From the NCBI RefSeq assembly GCF_900604335.1, contig NZ_UWOD01000001.1, forward strand, positions 932,521 through 996,520: a stretch of 64,000 bases of DNA. The letters run 5' to 3'. The translations under genes and the position numbers were made by a program. This document shows, in pieces, positions 9,209 through 17,031 of the stretch. This stretch comes from Intestinibacillus sp. Marseille-P6563 (GTDB taxonomy: Bacteria > Bacillota > Clostridia > Oscillospirales > Butyricicoccaceae). The notes under the pieces were generated by a model that saw only the letters and a list, made by a program, of their open reading frames with translations, ran no database searches and had not been told where the DNA came from. The first letter of the stretch is position 1, and the number at the start of each line of letters is the position of its first letter.

Positions 9209-11014
9209 TCAGCCGACCGCCAGTCCGCCGCCCGAATTTTGCTCAAACATATCCTTGGGCCCTGCCAGGAAGATCTCGGTGCCATCTTCAATGCCGTCCA
9301 CGATCTCCACATTCGTGTTATCCGAGATGCCCACCGTAACCGGCACCAGCTCAAAGCCTTCGGGGATGTCGGTCACACCTTCCGGGATGGCGATGGTGTT
9401 CTCAAACGTCTGTCCTTCGGCCGGCTTGGCAAAGACCGCTGTGCCTTCGGCTGTGTTGACCAGCGCCTGGGTGGGAATGATGATACAGTCTTCGACCTGT
9501 GCGGTGGTGATCTTATAGCTGACGTAATACCCCATGGAGACCGAAACGCCCTCGGGCAGCGGGTCGAGCACGATCACAGCCGTATAGGTCGGCATGCTGC
9601 CGTTGCCCTGGTTTTCGTTAGCCTGAAGCGAAACGCTTTCGACCGTACCGGTCAGAGCAACGTCGTTCGAGCCATCCTGCAAGGTAATGGATGCCGCCTG
9701 GCCGGGCTGGACGGCGTTGATGTCGGTCATGGAAATCTGAGCATTGACCACCAGCGACGACATATCGGCCACCACGCACGGTGCGGTGCCACCTACCAGT
9801 TCGGCATCCACCGCGGTATCCATCTTGAGCACCATGCCATCCATGGGCGATACGACGGTTGCATTGGCGATCAGCTTTTCCAGTTCGGCGATGCGTTTTT
9901 GCTTGTCGGCGATCGCCTGCTTCTGGTTGGTCAGGGTGCGTTGTGCGGTTTCCACTGCTCGACTGAGTTCATCGTTTTTCTGCTGCACGATGACTGCCCC
10001 GGCGCTAAAGCGATAGTATTCCATGCCGTTTAACCGGGTGATGGTACCGCTCTGCTTGGCGGTGACACTTTCTTCCCGACTGTATTCCAGAGTGCCCGTC
10101 TCGGCAGGCATGACCTTGCCCTTGGCCGTATCCACCTGTGCGGTGGCGACCATGCCCTTGGTCAGCACGCCCGGATTGGGAATGGAAAGAATGACACGGA
10201 ACAGCCGTGTGCCATCGGCCGAGATTTTTTCCACCCGCTCGACCGCTTCCACTGTGCCACTGACTGTGGACATATTGGCCGGGATGGATACGCTGGCCGA
10301 TGCGCCGCGCCGGATGTCGTCGATGTACGCATAACTGAAATACAGTGGCAGTTTCATGGTCGTGTCATCGACCAGAAGGCCCAGAGTGGTGCCGCCGGAC
10401 AGTTCATCCCCGACCCGCCAGGTCTTGGGCTTTTCCTCGCCTTCGGGCGGCAGCAGCTTGCCCGTAAACGGCGCGGTCGTGGTCAGTTCGGATACACTCT
10501 TCTGCGCAGCCGTCACGCCCGAAGCGGCTTCGTCCACCGCGCGCTGGGCCTCTTGCAGATCTTTTTTGGCGTTGTCCAGTTCGGTGCGGGTTTCGGATGG
10601 GTCAATGACGAACAGCTTATCACCGGTCTTGACCGCCTGCCCCGGCTGGACAAGCACTTCGGTCACTTTGCCCTTGAGGTCCTTGCCCAGGTCAACCTGC
10701 TTGCGAGCCGCCACCGACCCGTCGCCTTCGATGTAGGTCTCCAAAAAGCCGCGCGATGCAAATGCTGTGCTTTCCACCGCTTCTTCGGGCTTTTCCTTCG
10801 TTTTTTGCACCAGGTAAACGCCGCCAGCGATCAGTCCTGCTACAATAGCCACCGTCAGACCGATCTTGACCGGTTTGGGCAGATGACGCTTGGGTTTATT
10901 CATCAGGTCCGCATACCGGTTGCGTACCAGGCCGCCTTCTTCTTCGGGCGGTGCATTGGTTTCGCTTTCCCCGGCCGCCTGCGGGGCAATATCCTTTTCC
11001 AAATCTTGATTCAT
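9209..11014 (-). CDS. HlyD/MacA-like membrane-fusion (periplasmic adaptor-type) protein
   Basis: A 601-residue protein with a cytoplasmic N-terminus, one membrane helix around residues 50-70 (VKIGLTVAIVAGLIAGGVYL), then lipoyl/barrel-sandwich, coiled-coil (about residues 330-390, EIAELEKL-type heptads) and beta-barrel parts of HlyD adaptors. It likely couples the MacB-type ABC transporter to its cargo on the outside of the cell. It is larger than typical MacA (about 370 aa) because two hairpin-like segments appear (residues 130-180 and 320-390). The ATG at 11014 has GAAAGGA upstream. First gene of the four-gene operon. Confidence 0.85.
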   Translation of the reverse strand: MNQDLEKDIAPQAAGESETNAPPEEEGGLVRNRYADLMNKPKRHLPKPVKIGLTVAIVAGLIAGGVYLVQKTKEKPEEAVESTAFASRGFLETYIEGDGSVAARKQVDLGKDLKGKVTEVLVQPGQAVKTGDKLFVIDPSETRTELDNAKKDLQEAQRAVDEAASGVTAAQKSVSELTTTAPFTGKLLPPEGEEKPKTWRVGDELSGGTTLGLLVDDTTMKLPLYFSYAYIDDIRRGASASVSIPANMSTVSGTVEAVERVEKISADGTRLFRVILSIPNPGVLTKGMVATAQVDTAKGKVMPAETGTLEYSREESVTAKQSGTITRLNGMEYYRFSAGAVIVQQKNDELSRAVETAQRTLTNQKQAIADKQKRIAELEKLIANATVVSPMDGMVLKMDTAVDAELVGGTAPCVVADMSSLVVNAQISMTDINAVQPGQAASITLQDGSNDVALTGTVESVSLQANENQGNGSMPTYTAVIVLDPLPEGVSVSMGYYVSYKITTAQVEDCIIIPTQALVNTAEGTAVFAKPAEGQTFENTIAIPEGVTDIPEGFELVPVTVGISDNTNVEIVDGIEDGTEIFLAGPKDMFEQNSGGGLAVG

Positions 11015-11097
11015 GATTGGTTCCTTTCCCCACCGTCGGCCTCCACCCGTCGGCGGCTGTTTTGTCGCGTGCAGATGGCCTGCGCGCAGCATTGCGT

Positions 11098-11126
11098 ATG
11101 GTAAATTTACTACATTCTTGCATCAA
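11098..11126 (-). promoter_or_regulatory. Candidate promoter of the adaptor-ABC-SLH operon
   Basis: Minus strand TTGATG (11121-11126), 17-base spacer, TACCAT (11098-11103), 84 bases upstream of the adaptor ATG. A moderate match to sigma-A. Confidence 0.4.
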
Positions 11127-11218
11127 AACTGTATCTATGCCAAAGACAGAATATGAAAATTTGGTGACAGTTTCCCTTCTGCCGATTAGCGGTCCGTCGG
11201 GCCGCAAGTTTCTGCTGT

Positions 11219-11247
11219 TTGACATCCTTGCGCTTTGCTTTTATAAT
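11219..11247 (+). promoter_or_regulatory. Perfect consensus sigma-A promoter for azlCD
   Basis: TTGACA (11219-11224), 17-base spacer, TATAAT (11242-11247), 33 bases before the azlC start. Both hexamers are exact consensus. Confidence 0.85.
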
Positions 11248-11279
11248 GAAATCATTCTATATTTTGTGGGGGAATTTTT

Positions 11280-11975
11280 TTGCAAAAAACACTGCGATAT
11301 GCCTTTGTGCAGTCCCTGCCGGTGCTGTTCGGCTATCTGTTTATGGGCATTGCGTTTGGCATCCTGCTGCAAAACGCGGGGTACAATTTTATCTGGGCAT
11401 TCTTCATCAGCCTGACCTGTTACGCGGGTTCGATGCAGTTTGTGCTCATCAATCTACTGACTGGCGGCGCCTCTTTGCTGCACAGCGCTTTTATGACGCT
11501 GATGATCAATTTCCGGCATGTGTTCTATGGACTCAGCCTGATTGAACGCTTTCAAAACATGGGGCGTTTGAAGCCCTATATGATCCATTCGCTGACCGAT
11601 GAGACCTATTCCCTGCACTGTCTGGTCAAACCCAAGGAAGGCATGGACGGCCGCCGGCTGATGTTTTACATTGCGGTGCTCGATCACTGCTACTGGATGA
11701 CCGGCTGTGTGCTGGGCGCGTTACTCGGTTCGCTCATCACCTTTGACACCACCGGCATCGATTTTGCCATGACTGCCCTGTTTGTTGTGATCTTTGTCGA
11801 GCAGTGGAAGGAATCCAAATGTCATCTGCCGGCGATCATCGGCGGTGGCTGCGCTCTGGCATCGCTGTGCATCTTTGGTGCGGACAATTTCCTGCCGCCC
11901 GCGCTGTTTGTCACCGTGGCACTGCTGCTGTACACCCGGGGACACATTGAGTCCCGTGCGTCCCAGGAGGTGTGA
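11280..11975 (+). CDS. azlC: Branched-chain amino acid exporter large subunit (AzlC)
   Basis: A 231-residue, multi-helix membrane protein of the AzlC/YgaZ family (GYLFMGIAFGILLQNAG, FFISLTCYAGSMQFVLINLL, TLMINFRHVFYGLSL). With AzlD it exports branched-chain amino acids such as leucine or valine. The start is TTG at 11280, preceded by GGGGGAAT; no better in-frame start exists between the consensus promoter and this codon. The gene runs directly into azlD. Confidence 0.9.
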   Translation: MQKTLRYAFVQSLPVLFGYLFMGIAFGILLQNAGYNFIWAFFISLTCYAGSMQFVLINLLTGGASLLHSAFMTLMINFRHVFYGLSLIERFQNMGRLKPYMIHSLTDETYSLHCLVKPKEGMDGRRLMFYIAVLDHCYWMTGCVLGALLGSLITFDTTGIDFAMTALFVVIFVEQWKESKCHLPAIIGGGCALASLCIFGADNFLPPALFVTVALLLYTRGHIESRASQEV

Positions 11976-11977
11976 GC

Positions 11978-12313
11978 ATGCCCATCCCGGTTTCGCAATC
12001 CATCGCCATCATTGCCGTGGTGGCGGTATGTACCTATCTGACGCGCGCGGCGGCGTTTCTGCTGTTTGGCGGCAAAAAGCAGGTGCCCGACGCGGTACGC
12101 TATCTGGGCCGTGTGCTGCCGCCGGCCATCATCGCCATTCTGGTGATCTATTGCCTGAAAGGCATCCAGCCGCTGACCTATCCGCATGGCGCTCCGGAAC
12201 TCATCGCTGTTGCCGCCGTAGCGGCGCTGCATCTCTGGAAACGCAACAATCTGCTGTCCATCGGATTGGGCACAGTCTTTTATATGTTCCTGATTCAGGT
12301 GGTTTTTGCCTGA
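11978..12313 (+). CDS. azlD: Branched-chain amino acid exporter small subunit (AzlD)
   Basis: A 111-residue protein with about four membrane helices, of usual AzlD length (CTYLTRAAAFLLFGG, RVLPPAIIAILVIYCLKG). Partner of AzlC in the two-component BCAA exporter. I place the start at ATG 11978, 7 bases after AGGAGG. The GTG at 11972 overlapping the azlC stop is too close to that site. A terminator follows immediately. Confidence 0.9.
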   Translation: MPIPVSQSIAIIAVVAVCTYLTRAAAFLLFGGKKQVPDAVRYLGRVLPPAIIAILVIYCLKGIQPLTYPHGAPELIAVAAVAALHLWKRNNLLSIGLGTVFYMFLIQVVFA

Positions 12314-12320
12314 AGACAAC

Positions 12321-12358
12321 AAAAAGCCCTCGCAGCTAAAAGACTGCGAGGGCTTTTT
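12321..12358. terminator. Terminator after azlCD
   Basis: A stem AAAGCCCTCGCAG / CTGCGAGGGCTTT with T6 on the plus side and A5 on the other side. It serves azlCD and also the convergent SLH/X2 gene. Confidence 0.9.
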
Positions 12359-12363
12359 TCATT

Positions 12364-14970
12364 TTACCGGTTCATGGTGATGCGCTTGGTCTGCGAAGAG
12401 TTTACTGCAAAGTTGGCATCGGTATAGGTTGCATACCCGGATGCCGTGACGCTCAACGTGTATGTACCGTGCGCAATCTGGAACGTTGCCGTGCCGTCTG
12501 CGCCAGTGGTCTTGGTTTGATTGCCCAAAACAACGGTTGCGCCGCTGATGTTCGCGCCCGAACTTGCCGTTACAACAATGGTCACCTGTTCCTCAATGGC
12601 AACGCTGACATTGACATTCTGGCTGCTCGAGGTAACGCGGATATCCTTGGTGATGGTTTCAAACTGGTCACCCGAAATGGTCACAGTGTAGGTGCCCTTC
12701 TTGACAAAGAAGCTGGCAACACCCGACGAATCGGTGAGCTTTTCCTGCGCCGGGGAAGCGGCTTCCTTATCGGCATCGCTGTCGGCATTGGGTTTGATGG
12801 AAACCGACGCATTGCTGACAGCCTGCCCCAGGTCATCGGTGACATTCACGCGCACCTGATAGGTGGTCACAAAGTTGACGCGGAGCACCGGATTGACGCC
12901 TGTGGACATGTTAAACCGTAAATCCACATAGCTGCGGCCATCCTTGGCCAGTTCGGCCAACGCCGTACGGTTGATGCTGACATCACCCGACGAAGAAATG
13001 GTATACTGCCAGCCTTCGTCCAGCGTCTTGTTGTCGCTGACGACCGTGATGTTCTTCAGACTCGCGCCATCCACTGCTGTCAGCGTGACGTGCAGGTCGC
13101 CATAGTCGCTGCTCGAGGTGTTAGCATCAAAGTCCAACGTGGTCGAGGACAGCGCATTGACCGGGGTGGAATCCTTGATCGTCAGTCCGGCGGTCAGGCT
13201 GTCGCCATTGCTCATGTTGAAGGTGATTGTCGACGTGCCGGTCGAGCGCTTGGACAGATAGGAATTTAAGATGGTGACCGTGCCGGTCGAACTATTGTAG
13301 GTATAATCATCGCCCCGGGTCAAGGTGGAGCCCGAAAGCTTGATGGACGAAAGCTGGGTGCCGGAAGCTGCTGCCAAATTGAACTCCAGGTCCCCGCCGG
13401 TGTACTTATCAAATGTCGCCTGTGTGGGGGACAAAGTGCTCTTAGACGAATCGGTCACCTTCAGGGTCAGGCGACCCTTGCTGCCGTCGGTGAAGGTCAG
13501 CTCCATGGTATAGGTGCCCGCCGAAGAAATGGAATTTAAAAACGTGCGGTACACACGAAACCCATCGTCGGTACGGTTGTAATCGGTGCCTTCCGACAGG
13601 GTCTTGCCGTCCATGGTCACCTTTTCCAGCGTCTTGGGGTCGACCGACAGCTTAAAATCATAGGAATTGTCCAGTTCCTTCCCGCCGCGGTCCCACGACA
13701 GGGTTTCCGGGGTGACGGATACGGCGGTCTCTGCCTTGACCGTCTGACCATTGATGGTCGCGGTCACGCCGCTGGACAGGGTGTAAGAACCTGGTTTGAT
13801 GGCCAGGTTGGCGCCATTGGCCTTGATGATTGCCGAATCGATGGTGCCGTAACCGCTGACCGTACCGCCAGCTTCCATGGTCAGGGTGTTGATCCGTCCA
13901 GAGCTGGACAGGCTGACTGCCGACGGGCTCTTCATGTCCACATTCCAAACATCGCCATCGAGCGTCAGCGTCGTGGTATTGCTGCCGCTCACCGTAATGT
14001 CACTAAAGCCGCCGGCCGATACATTCAGGTTGCTTTCGGTGAGCGATGCAGTCGACTGCACTTGCGCATTTGCAATGTTGGTGTTGCCAGTAGCTGTCAC
14101 CTGTACCAGACGGTTCATCGAAGAACCGACAAAAATCACCGTAGCATCCACGTTATTCAGCGTGACATTGCCGCCCGAAATGACCAGGGCACCGTCTACG
14201 ATGACATCGGACAGGGTAACGGCATCCGAACCCAGACCTTCGGTGATGTACAAATCGCCGCCGACCTCAGCGCCCGAAAGCGTGCAGCTTTCCGAGATGG
14301 TCACGTTTTCCACGTCGTTACGGAAATCGGCGCTCGTGTAGGTCTTGCCCTCGGTGCTCAGCGAGTTGCCGAGGTAGGAATACAAAATACGCGACACTTC
14401 GGCGCGGGTGACTGTGTTCTTGGGCTTAAACGTACCGTCCGGATAGCCGACGATGTAGCCCTTTTGCGACGCGTCATAGATGTATCCGGCGCTCCAGGTG
14501 CTGACCTGATTTTTGTCCGAGAAGGTCAGCTGGCTGGGCGATACCGCATCGGCTGTGGTGGTCTTGTACAGACGCCCGATGATGGTCGCCGCCTGTTCGC
14601 GGGTGACATAGCCTTCGGGGTCCATCTTGCCGTCGCCAACGCCAGCGATATAGCCGTATTTCTCGGCGATCTGCACGGTTTCATAATACCAGTCGTTCGG
14701 ATTGACGTCGGTATAGGAAATATCGGCCGTTTCGGTGAAATGGAACGCCCGGTTGATATAGCGCATGAACTCGGCACGCATGACCTTTTCGTTGGGCGAA
14801 TAGTCGCCCGTGGTCGCGCTCGGGTTGATGACACCTTCCTGATTGAGATAGGTAATATATTTTTCCGCCCAGTGGCCGCTGATGTCACTTGCGGCCCATG
14901 CGCCCGGCATCCCACACAAAACCAGGGAAGCCGACAGCAAAGCGGCCAGGATTCTTTTTTTCACGATCAC
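12364..14970 (-). CDS. Large SLH-anchored surface protein with X2 and carboxypeptidase-regulatory-like repeats
   Basis: An 868-residue exported protein: signal peptide, three SLH domains (about 28-205), a serine/threonine-rich beta-helix-like stretch (about 215-410), and three X2-type modules (about 410-705). The X2 pattern is visible, for example DYTYNSSTGTVTILNSYLSK followed by GTSTITFNMSNGDSL. Two C-terminal peptidase-regulatory/PEGA-like repeats end the protein (about 706-868, GTYTVTISGDQFE and GTYTLSVTASGYA). No catalytic motif is seen, so it is probably a structural or adhesive scaffold on the S-layer polymer. Start GTG 14970 with AGGAG 6-7 bases upstream; GTG 14964 is possible. Confidence 0.8.
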   Translation of the reverse strand: MIVKKRILAALLSASLVLCGMPGAWAASDISGHWAEKYITYLNQEGVINPSATTGDYSPNEKVMRAEFMRYINRAFHFTETADISYTDVNPNDWYYETVQIAEKYGYIAGVGDGKMDPEGYVTREQAATIIGRLYKTTTADAVSPSQLTFSDKNQVSTWSAGYIYDASQKGYIVGYPDGTFKPKNTVTRAEVSRILYSYLGNSLSTEGKTYTSADFRNDVENVTISESCTLSGAEVGGDLYITEGLGSDAVTLSDVIVDGALVISGGNVTLNNVDATVIFVGSSMNRLVQVTATGNTNIANAQVQSTASLTESNLNVSAGGFSDITVSGSNTTTLTLDGDVWNVDMKSPSAVSLSSSGRINTLTMEAGGTVSGYGTIDSAIIKANGANLAIKPGSYTLSSGVTATINGQTVKAETAVSVTPETLSWDRGGKELDNSYDFKLSVDPKTLEKVTMDGKTLSEGTDYNRTDDGFRVYRTFLNSISSAGTYTMELTFTDGSKGRLTLKVTDSSKSTLSPTQATFDKYTGGDLEFNLAAASGTQLSSIKLSGSTLTRGDDYTYNSSTGTVTILNSYLSKRSTGTSTITFNMSNGDSLTAGLTIKDSTPVNALSSTTLDFDANTSSSDYGDLHVTLTAVDGASLKNITVVSDNKTLDEGWQYTISSSGDVSINRTALAELAKDGRSYVDLRFNMSTGVNPVLRVNFVTTYQVRVNVTDDLGQAVSNASVSIKPNADSDADKEAASPAQEKLTDSSGVASFFVKKGTYTVTISGDQFETITKDIRVTSSSQNVNVSVAIEEQVTIVVTASSGANISGATVVLGNQTKTTGADGTATFQIAHGTYTLSVTASGYATYTDANFAVNSSQTKRITMNR

Positions 14971-15030
14971 TCACCTCTCCTTAGAATGGGTCCTAAAAGT
15001 CATTCAAAAACCAGAGAATGGTTTTTTGAT

Positions 15031-15059
15031 ATTATAGCATTTTTCCGGTTTACATACAA
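15031..15059 (-). promoter_or_regulatory. Promoter of the SLH/X2 gene
   Basis: Minus strand TTGTAT (15054-15059), 17-base spacer, TATAAT (15031-15036) with a TGC extension. It lies in the 100-bp gap after ylmH. A small AAAACCA/TGGTTTT hairpin (15007-15025) sits just downstream and could be a weak ylmH terminator. Confidence 0.65.
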
Positions 15060-15070
15060 TGTTTTTTCGG

Positions 15071-15862
15071 TTACGAGCGGGCATACCGGATAAATTGCCG
15101 CCCTTTTCGGCTGACGCCGCCCAGCGCTTCGATGCGCGCGCGGCCCTTGCCGCGTACGGTGATGCGGTCGCCTGCGTCCACATCGCGTCCCGGCTTGAGA
15201 CAAGGCTGCTGGTTTAAAAACACCAGCCCTTTTTCGATGTACGCCTGCGCGTCGCCGCGCGAGAGCGAAAACACCAGGGCGATTACGCTGTCCAGCCGCA
15301 GCGAAGCCACCGAGCCTTCTCCCACCGTTTCGGTGACGGCCGGCACCTTTAGGTCGCTGAGCGGCTGCTGGGACAGGCTTACCCGTTTGCGGCCTGCCTG
15401 GGCAAAGTGGGTCAGCAGGAAATCGGCGACTTCCTGCATGGCCAAGATCTCGGCCCCCTGGTCGCTGACCAGGATGTCCCCCACCATTTCGCGGTTGATC
15501 TGCAGCCCCATCAGGGCGCCCAGATAATCGCGGTGGGTCAGTGTATCGGCCGGCTGCTTCTCGGCCCGCAGAAGAACAAAAGGACTGTCCTCCTTGGCCT
15601 GCTCTTCGGTCAGATAGTCGGGATAAAACAGCGCACAGGTGCGCTCGGCATCGGCATAGCCGCCCCAAAAGAGGCATTCCCGCTCGCCGCCCGCCAGGCG
15701 GACGGCCTGCTGCACGAGAGCGCGCTCCCGCATGTCGAGAAACCGGGTGTGGGTCGGATAATTGCGCGTGCGGCAGGTTTCCAGTTTGTCCAGCGCAGCG
15801 GCCAGCAGCATGCGGTCATCGCCGTTTGCAGCCAGGGCGCGCAGGATCTCATTTCTTGTCAT
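15071..15862 (-). CDS. ylmH: YlmH, S4-domain RNA-binding protein
   Basis: A 263-residue protein of the YlmH family. An N-terminal RNA-binding-like region is followed by a C-terminal S4 domain (about 185-255, RLDSVIALVFSLSRGDAQAYIEKGLVFLN..). In Bacillus YlmH takes part in rescue of stalled 50S subunits carrying peptidyl-tRNA and is usually linked to the division cluster. Here it sits apart, divergent from birA. The ATG at 15862 has AAGGAGG upstream. The shared intergenic promoter is described separately. Confidence 0.9.
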   Translation of the reverse strand: MTRNEILRALAANGDDRMLLAAALDKLETCRTRNYPTHTRFLDMRERALVQQAVRLAGGERECLFWGGYADAERTCALFYPDYLTEEQAKEDSPFVLLRAEKQPADTLTHRDYLGALMGLQINREMVGDILVSDQGAEILAMQEVADFLLTHFAQAGRKRVSLSQQPLSDLKVPAVTETVGEGSVASLRLDSVIALVFSLSRGDAQAYIEKGLVFLNQQPCLKPGRDVDAGDRITVRGKGRARIEALGGVSRKGRQFIRYARS

Positions 15863-15899
15863 GGAGTCCTCCTTGATTATGAAACATGGCACGGTTTCT

Positions 15900-15929
15900 A
15901 TTGTAGCCGATGTCAAAATCGTTTACAAT
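15900..15929. promoter_or_regulatory. Symmetrical divergent promoter for ylmH and birA, possible BirA operator
   Basis: Plus strand: TTGTAG (15901-15906), 17 bases, TACAAT (15924-15929). Minus strand: TTGTAA (15923-15928), 17 bases, TACAAT (15900-15905). Each -10 therefore coincides with the -35 of the opposite promoter. The resulting palindrome, TTGTAGCC-N12-GTTTACAA, resembles a biotin operator (TTGTNAACC...GGTTNACAA) though the spacing is shorter than the usual 14-16. Confidence 0.55.
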
Positions 15930-15968
15930 AGAAAAAAGAATACTACTTGGAAAGGAATCGGTTTTTTT

Positions 15969-16955
15969 ATGGTCAAAGACGAAGTGCTCCGCGCCTTGGA
16001 AAACAGCCGCGGTCTGCGCATCTCGGGCGGACGGCTGGCGCAGGAATTGGGGGTCTCCCGGGCTGCGGTCTGGAAAGCGATCGAATCGCTGCGCGCCGAA
16101 GGGATGCAGATCGCCTCGACGCCGGGGGGTGGCTATTGCCTGCCTGCCTCGGATGACAGCCTGACTGCTCCGGGCGTATCCGCCCTGCTGCACACCCATT
16201 GTTTTGGGCATGACCTCATCGTCCTGCCTGAAACCGATTCGACCAATACGGCGATCAAACAACACTATGCTGCCACCAAAGGCGAAGGCTTTACCTTCAT
16301 TGCCGAACGGCAGACCGCGGGTCGCGGCCGTCTGGGGCGTTGTTTTCATTCTTCGTCCGGGCTGGGGCTGTATACCAGTGTGCTGCTGCGGCCCAAAATG
16401 CCGCTCGAGCACCTGAACTTTTTGACCATTGCGGCTGCGGTGGCGGTGTGCCAGACCATCGAAACCTGCTGCGGGCTGTGCCCGCAGATCAAATGGGTCA
16501 ATGACGTGCTGCTCGATGGCCGCAAGATCTGCGGTATCCTGACCGAAGCCTCCATTGAAGGCGAAACCGGCTGCATCGACTATGCCATTGTGGGCATTGG
16601 TGTCAACTTCCGTCTGGACCGCGAGTCCCTACCCTCCGATGTGCAGGCCGTTGCCGGCGCACTGGCCGATTTTACCGATGAGCTGCCCCGCCGCGCAGTG
16701 CTGGCGGCCGAACTACTGAATCAGCTCGAAACCCTCTACGACCACCTTTGCGCCGGCCGGACCGATGAAGTCCTTACCCCCTACCGCAAACGGCTGTCTT
16801 ATCTCGATCAGCCCATCCGCGTGCTGGCCCCCGCGGGCGCTTATGATGCCATTTGCCGTGGGGTCAACGACGCCGGTAACTTATTGGTCGAGCGTCCGGA
16901 CGGCACCCGCGAAACCCTGCAATCGGGCGAGATCAGCACCCGTCCACTTGTTTGA
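15969..16955 (+). CDS. birA: Bifunctional biotin-[acetyl-CoA-carboxylase] ligase/repressor BirA
   Basis: A 328-residue group II BirA. An N-terminal winged helix-turn-helix (about 1-65) is followed by the ligase domain with ETDSTNTAIK, the biotinyl-AMP loop GRGRLGRCFHSS and KWVNDVLLDGRK, then a C-terminal SH3-like domain (about 280-328). It charges biotin carboxyl carrier proteins and probably represses biotin genes. ATG at 15969; GAAAGGAA precedes it by about 12 bases, a loose spacing. It may autoregulate through the palindrome at 15901-15928. Confidence 0.92.
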   Translation: MVKDEVLRALENSRGLRISGGRLAQELGVSRAAVWKAIESLRAEGMQIASTPGGGYCLPASDDSLTAPGVSALLHTHCFGHDLIVLPETDSTNTAIKQHYAATKGEGFTFIAERQTAGRGRLGRCFHSSSGLGLYTSVLLRPKMPLEHLNFLTIAAAVAVCQTIETCCGLCPQIKWVNDVLLDGRKICGILTEASIEGETGCIDYAIVGIGVNFRLDRESLPSDVQAVAGALADFTDELPRRAVLAAELLNQLETLYDHLCAGRTDEVLTPYRKRLSYLDQPIRVLAPAGAYDAICRGVNDAGNLLVERPDGTRETLQSGEISTRPLV

Positions 16956-16984
16956 CGGCAGAGCTGTCCATTTTGTTCCAAGCA

Positions 16985-17018
16985 AAAAGGCAAGGATGAA
17001 CACATCCTTGCCTTTTTT
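16985..17018. terminator. Bidirectional terminator between birA and the aldehyde dehydrogenase
   Basis: Stem AAAGGCAAGGAT / ATCCTTGCCTTT with a 6-base loop, T6 on one side and A5 on the other. It ends both birA and the whole GRE operon arriving from the right. Confidence 0.9.
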
Positions 17019-17031
17019 ATGGGGGTGTTGG

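Noticed and set aside
15007-15025. Strong ylmH terminator
   Set aside because: Only 7 bp, AT-rich, and it lies inside the transcript start of the next gene.
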